Shown here: piece by piece, positions 60,203-64,000 of the stretch
How the letters are laid out: every line of letters starts with the position of its first letter
Position numbering within the stretch: the stretch's first letter is position 1
DNA from: Cryobacterium aureum
GTDB taxonomy: Bacteria > Actinomycetota > Actinomycetes > Actinomycetales > Microbacteriaceae
Assembly (NCBI RefSeq): GCF_002954245.1
Contig: NZ_PPTG01000029.1
Span: forward strand, 248,001-312,000
DNA length: 64,000 nt
Direction of reading: 5' to 3'
Translations under genes and position numbers: made by a program
Notes under the pieces: model-generated
Databases searched by the model: none
Told to the model about the DNA's origin: nothing
What the model saw: only the letters and a program-made list of their open reading frames with translations

Positions 60203-61459
60203 GTGATCACCCCCGCTGAGTCTTTCGCGTCCGCCAATAATGCGCCTACACGCCCAGCCCTGCTCGGCTGGCGCAACGCCGTATTCGCGGCGTTCTTCGT
60301 GGCCGGGCTCGGCCTGGCCAGCTGGATGTCGCGGGTTCCCGCCGTGCGCGACGGCCTCGACCTCGACACCGCCCAGGTCGGCATTCTGATCTTCGGGCTC
60401 TCCGCCGGCTCGGTGATCGGCCTGCTGATCGCCGCGGGCCTGCTCGCTCGCCTCGGTGCCCGCCGGGCCATGCTGCTCAGCACGACGATGTCAGCGACCG
60501 GGCTCATGCTCATGGGCGCGGGCGTCACCCTCGTGCCCTCGGCCCCATTCGTGTTCGTGGCCCTCGCGGTCTTCGGCATCGGCATGGGATCCCTCGACGT
60601 CATGATGAACGTCGAGGGCGCGGCGGCCGAGCGCGCCATCGGCCGCACGCTCATGCCGCTCATGCATGCCTGCTTCAGCCTCGGTACGGTGGTCGGCGCG
60701 CTCGGCGGCGCCGCCGCATCCGCTTGGCAGGTATCGGTGTTCTGGCATCTGTTGGTCATGGCCGTGCTCGTTTTGGGCACGATCGTCGTTGCCGTGCGGT
60801 TTCTACCGGCAATCGAGATCGATCCAGAAACGGATGCTCCACGGCTCACCTGGCGTGACCGCCTGCGTGACAGTCTCTCCGTTTGGCGCGACCGCAAACT
60901 GCTTCTGATCGGCCTCATCGTGCTCGGCATGACCTTTGCCGAGGGCTCAGCCAACGACTGGCTCGCCCTCGCCTCGGTCGACGGACACGGGTTCAGCAAC
61001 ACCGACGGTGCGATCGTTTTCGGCGTCTTCGTAGCCGCCATGACCGTAGGCCGTGTGATCGGCGGACCGGTGCTCGATCGGTTCGGCCGGGTTCCGGTGC
61101 TGCGCGCCTGCGCCGTCGTGGGCATTGCGGGGCTCGTGCTGTTCATCCTCGCGCCGAACACCCTGCTCATCTTCGTCGGCATCGTTCTCTGGGGCCTCGG
61201 CGCCTCGCTCGGATTTCCGGTGGGCATGTCGGCGGCCGCCGACGACACCAAGAACGCGGCCGCCCGGGTCAGCGCCGTGGCCATAATCGGCTACTTCGCC
61301 TTTTTGGTCGGGCCGCCCGTACTTGGGCTGCTCGGCGAGGCCTGGGGAATTCTCAACGCCCTCTACCTGGTTTTGGTCCTGATGGTGCTGGCCGGGCTGG
61401 CGGCCCCGGCGGCGCGGCCGTCGGCATCCGGTGCGAACCATTCGGGCTCACGCGGTTAA
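60203..61459 (+). CDS. MFS transporter
   Basis: Major facilitator of 418 residues with 12 hydrophobic helices. WRNAVFAAFFVAGLGLASWM is the first helix, and LLIAAGLLARLGARRAMLLS contains the family's loop 2-3 motif. ALGGAAASAWQVSVFWHLLV lies midway. It resembles the bacterial YbjJ/FucP-like group. The start is GTG 60203, shortly after a CCCCCTT-rich stretch without a clear ribosome site. Its stop lies inside the nucS -10 region. The substrate is unknown. Confidence 0.9.
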   Translation: MITPAESFASANNAPTRPALLGWRNAVFAAFFVAGLGLASWMSRVPAVRDGLDLDTAQVGILIFGLSAGSVIGLLIAAGLLARLGARRAMLLSTTMSATGLMLMGAGVTLVPSAPFVFVALAVFGIGMGSLDVMMNVEGAAAERAIGRTLMPLMHACFSLGTVVGALGGAAASAWQVSVFWHLLVMAVLVLGTIVVAVRFLPAIEIDPETDAPRLTWRDRLRDSLSVWRDRKLLLIGLIVLGMTFAEGSANDWLALASVDGHGFSNTDGAIVFGVFVAAMTVGRVIGGPVLDRFGRVPVLRACAVVGIAGLVLFILAPNTLLIFVGIVLWGLGASLGFPVGMSAAADDTKNAAARVSAVAIIGYFAFLVGPPVLGLLGEAWGILNALYLVLVLMVLAGLAAPAARPSASGANHSGSRG

Positions 61460-61462
61460 GAT
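61457..61462 (+). promoter_or_regulatory. -10 box of nucS, leaderless arrangement
   Basis: TAAGAT begins at the stop codon of the MFS gene and ends six bases before the GTG of nucS, giving nucS its own leaderless transcript. Confidence 0.6.
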
Positions 61463-61468
61463 CGACCA

Positions 61469-62164
61469 GTGCGCCTTGTAATTGCGAAATGTTCCGTTGA
61501 GTATGCCGGGCGCCTCAGCGCGCACCTGCCGATGGCCACCCGCCTGCTGATGCTCAAGTCCGACGGCAGTGTTCTGGTGCACTCCGACGGCGGCTCCTAT
61601 AAGCCGCTGAACTGGATGAGCCCGCCTTGTTCGGTCACGATCTCCGAACCCGACAGTGATCAAGCGGATGCCGGTATCACCGCCCTTTGGACGGTCACCC
61701 ATGCCAAGACCGCCGACCAACTCGTGGTCAGCGTCTACGAGGTGCAGCACGATTCAGCGCACGAACTCGGCATCGACCCCGGCCTGATCAAGGACGGCGC
61801 CGAGTCACACCTGCAGAAGCTGCTGGCCGAGCACATCCACCTGCTCGGTGACGGCTTCACCTTCGTGCGCCGCGAATACATGACGGCGATCGGGCCCGTC
61901 GATATTCTCGCGCAGGACGCGAGCGGCCGATCCGTCGCGGTAGAACTGAAGCGCAACGGTGATATCGACGGCGTCGAGCAGCTCACGCGCTACCTCGAAC
62001 TCATGAACCGCGACCCACATCTGGCGCCGGTCAGCGGGGTTTTTGCCGCGCAAACGATCAAACCGCAGGCGCGCAAACTGGCCGAGGATCGCGGCATCCG
62101 CTGCCTGCTGCTCGACTACGACGCCATGCGGGGGCTGGACGACACGGCCTCGAAGCTCTTCTAG
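61469..62164 (+). CDS. nucS: Mismatch-specific endonuclease NucS (EndoMS)
   Basis: NucS performs mismatch repair in actinobacteria, which lack MutS/MutL, by cutting both strands at mismatches (231 residues). The N-terminal beta domain starts [20 protein letters not shown]. The nuclease domain has [12 protein letters not shown] with the catalytic Asp and [20 protein letters not shown] with Glu and Lys. The family C-terminal tail ends in LF (SKLF), suited to sliding-clamp contact. The length is normal. The start is GTG 61469. Confidence 0.96.
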   Translation: MRLVIAKCSVEYAGRLSAHLPMATRLLMLKSDGSVLVHSDGGSYKPLNWMSPPCSVTISEPDSDQADAGITALWTVTHAKTADQLVVSVYEVQHDSAHELGIDPGLIKDGAESHLQKLLAEHIHLLGDGFTFVRREYMTAIGPVDILAQDASGRSVAVELKRNGDIDGVEQLTRYLELMNRDPHLAPVSGVFAAQTIKPQARKLAEDRGIRCLLLDYDAMRGLDDTASKLF

Positions 62165-62250
62165 TTCGGCGTACCGCGCAGGCCGACGACCACTAACCGG
62201 GCAAAAGCTGAGAAATAATGGGCAAATGGGGGAAGTACGTTGAGATCGCC

Positions 62251-62256
62251 TAGGCT
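62251..62256 (+). promoter_or_regulatory. -10 box of the HAD phosphatase gene, leaderless arrangement
   Basis: TAGGCT lies seven bases before the GTG at 62264, close to the spacing seen at other leaderless genes here. Confidence 0.45.
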
Positions 62257-62263
62257 GGTGCGA

Positions 62264-62932
62264 GTGAATCCCACTCTGACGCGCACCTGGAGCGCCATCC
62301 TCTTTGACCTCGACGGAACCATCACCGATTCCGCCCCGGCCATCACCAGCTCTTTGGCCCGCACCTTCACGTTGCTCGGCCGCCCCGTTCCCTCCGCTGC
62401 GGAACTCCTCGCCTATGTCGGCCCGCCGATGCTCGAGGCCTTTCAGGAATACGCGGGCATGACCGCCGACGAAGCCCGCGAGGCCATCTCGGTCTACCGA
62501 GCTGAATATCACGGCACTGCAGCGCTGGATACGGCCGTCTTTCCCGGCATCGCCGGTCTGCTTGAGCGCATCCACGCGGCCGGGATTCCGCTTGCCCTGG
62601 CCACCAGTAAGCCGGAACTGAGTGCGGTCGCCATCCTGACTCACTTTGACCTCGCGAAGTATTTCACGGCAACGGTCGGTGCCTCCGCTGACGAGACCCG
62701 CAGCCACAAGGCCGACATCGTCGCCGAGGCCCTGGCGCGCCTCGCAGCAACCGGCGTCGACACCAGCGGTGCCGTCATGGTCGGCGACCGCAGCTACGAC
62801 GCCATCGGCGCCCAGGCCAACGGCATTCCCGCCATTTTGGTGGAGTGGGGCTACGGCTCGCCCGCCGAAGCCGCCGCGGCGACCGCCGTGGTGCACTCGA
62901 CCGACCAACTCGGCCGGTTGCTGCTCGGCTGA
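62264..62932 (+). CDS. HAD family phosphatase, phosphoglycolate-phosphatase-like
   Basis: Haloacid-dehalogenase superfamily hydrolase, 222 residues. Motif I is ILFDLDGTITDSAP with the nucleophile Asp, motif II is LALATSKPE, and motifs III and IV are a Lys in HKADIVAEAL and VMVGDRSYDAIGA. A helical cap lies between motifs I and II. It resembles Gph/PpaX phosphoglycolate or pyrophosphate phosphatases; the substrate is not certain. GTG 62264 is preferred to a TTG at 62240 because the family starts a few residues before motif I and a -10 box lies just upstream. Confidence 0.9.
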   Translation: MNPTLTRTWSAILFDLDGTITDSAPAITSSLARTFTLLGRPVPSAAELLAYVGPPMLEAFQEYAGMTADEAREAISVYRAEYHGTAALDTAVFPGIAGLLERIHAAGIPLALATSKPELSAVAILTHFDLAKYFTATVGASADETRSHKADIVAEALARLAATGVDTSGAVMVGDRSYDAIGAQANGIPAILVEWGYGSPAEAAAATAVVHSTDQLGRLLLG

Positions 62933-63016
62933 TCCCTACCGGCCGGGGGCGCGTGCAGCTTTCGGCCGCGCGCGCAGCAAACCGTGTGCCGTCCGTCGCC
63001 TCGCGTGCCCCAGCCG

Positions 63017-64000
63017 CTAGGAGTCAAAGCCGAGGCCCAACGCGTCGAGGGTCTTGAGTAGGGCGTTGCGCTTGCCGCGGTTGTGGTCGGCGCGGTCCAG
63101 CGCCCACCGGGTGGCCTGAATTCCAGCGGATGCGATCGGTTCCGGCGGGAACGAAAGCGGACGGCCCCGCACCATCGCCAGTTCAGTGCGCTCAGTGGTG
63201 CGGCCGGCCAGCTGGTCGAGCATTACCCGGGCGGCGAAGTGCGTCGCGCCGACGCCGAGGCCGGTGAATCCGGCCGCGTAGCTGATGCGCCCGCCGCGAG
63301 CCTGCCCGAAGAAGGCGCAAAACTGGGTCGAAGTGTCGATGGCACCGGCCCATTTGTGGCTGAACCGCACCCCGGCCAGCTGCGGAAACGTCGTGAAGAA
63401 GTGACTCGCGAGCTTGGCAAAGGTCTCCGGCCGGTTCTCATAGCCGCTGCGCACCTGGCGGCCGTAGTGATAGACCGCGTCGTAGCCGCCGAACAGAATG
63501 CGATTGTCGGCGCTCAGCCGGTAGTAGTGAAACTGGTTGGCCAGGTCACTGAGGCCCTGCCTGTGCTGCCAGCCGATCGCGGCGAGCTGGTTCGCGTCGA
63601 GCGGTTCGGTCATGAGCACGTAATCATAGACCGGCACGGTCAAAAGTTTGTTGCGCTTGAGCAGGGACGGAAAGACGTTCGTGGCGAGGGCTGTCTTTCG
63701 GGCGGTCACGGTACCGCCTGCCGTCACGACCCGGGTGCCGTGTGCCGTCGTGAGTCCGGCCGTGTCGAGGTTCTGCACGAGCGAATGCTCGAAGATCTCG
63801 ACCCCGAGGTCGGTGGCCACGCGGGCCAGCTCGGCGGCGAGCTTGCCGGGATGCACGAGGGCGTTGCTGGCTTGATGCCAGACCCCGGCCAGGTAGGTCG
63901 GTGAGGCAACCTCCGCCTGCACCGCCGTCTGGTCCAGAAACACGGTGTTCTCGTCGGCCTTCTCCTCGCGCAGCCACTCCACCTGGTGCTCCTCGACCGC
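63017..64000 (-). CDS. FAD-dependent amine/amino-acid oxidase, N-terminus beyond window
   Basis: C-terminal 327 residues of a DAO-family flavoprotein. The frame is open to the window edge, so the start lies outside. LAGVWHQASNALVHPGKLAA and VTARKTALATNVFPSLLKRN belong to the substrate and FAD domains. FGGYDAVYHYGRQV and the final FTGLGVGATHFAARVMLDQL match the gamma-glutamylputrescine oxidase (PuuB) group. The FAD-binding GxGxxG motif is not in view. It probably oxidises an amine or N-methyl amino acid. Confidence 0.88.
   Translation of the reverse strand, partial: AVEEHQVEWLREEKADENTVFLDQTAVQAEVASPTYLAGVWHQASNALVHPGKLAAELARVATDLGVEIFEHSLVQNLDTAGLTTAHGTRVVTAGGTVTARKTALATNVFPSLLKRNKLLTVPVYDYVLMTEPLDANQLAAIGWQHRQGLSDLANQFHYYRLSADNRILFGGYDAVYHYGRQVRSGYENRPETFAKLASHFFTTFPQLAGVRFSHKWAGAIDTSTQFCAFFGQARGGRISYAAGFTGLGVGATHFAARVMLDQLAGRTTERTELAMVRGRPLSFPPEPIASAGIQATRWALDRADHNRGKRNALLKTLDALGLGFDS

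Noticed and set aside
1-64000. tRNA, rRNA or replication origin
   Set aside because: No cloverleaf, ribosomal RNA sequence or DnaA-box cluster was noticed on reading; short RNAs could still be missed by eye.

Overview
The window is high-GC DNA from an actinobacterium, most likely a member of the Microbacteriaceae; the genus cannot be fixed from this window. The case rests on several observations. There is a full coproporphyrin-type haem pathway with ChdC/HemQ. NucS is present. There is a DUF222-HNH protein. Many genes have a -10 box about six bases before a GTG or ATG start, which indicates leaderless mRNAs. A DtxR/IdeR-like iron box precedes an iron ABC operon. Codon use is strongly GC-rich.

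Layout. 1-4.6 kb is a mobile-element graveyard: the end of an IS481-like element, a broken IS21-family element, and a second IS21-family element inserted into the first, followed by a degraded SDR tail. 4.6-12 kb holds an esterase, a PEBP protein, a NitT/TauT-type ABC importer, tRNA hydroxylase TrhO and an ABC exporter. 12.1-14.7 kb holds a DUF222-HNH gene split by an in-frame amber codon and a broken LamG surface-protein fragment. 15.1-26.7 kb carries all nine enzymes from glutamyl-tRNA to haem: hemL, B, D, C, H, Q, Y and E on the minus strand and hemA divergent. Three small membrane or envelope genes sit inside that block. 26.7-45.1 kb is mostly housekeeping: an MDR dehydrogenase, GlyRS, CstA/YbdD, a mannosyltransferase-like protein, xylulokinase, a PadR unit with two paralogous membrane proteins, a serine hydrolase, an M13 peptidase, PntA/B transhydrogenase and a MATE exporter. 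Two families of unexplained dispersed repeats lie here.

45.1-55.0 kb is the most interesting region. It is one co-directional block of IclR regulator, a cytochrome P450 fused in frame to a dikinase-type ATP-grasp domain, a PEP-utilising phosphohistidine protein, an SDR, a 2Fe-2S ferredoxin, a ferredoxin reductase, an HD-domain protein and an aldehyde dehydrogenase. The gene set matches the logic of the alkylphenol (p-cresol) Cre system known from Corynebacterium: phosphorylate the phenolic OH, oxidise the alkyl side chain with a P450, remove the phosphate, and oxidise the product to the acid. The P450-kinase fusion is the unusual part. 55-59.1 kb is an iron(III) ABC importer with an iron box. 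The window ends with an SDR, an MFS exporter, NucS, a HAD phosphatase and a partial FAD amine oxidase.

A further sequence-level signal is the octamer CGGATGCC (either strand). By eye it occurs more than thirty times, against roughly five expected, and once as an inverted pair forming a hairpin between two genes.
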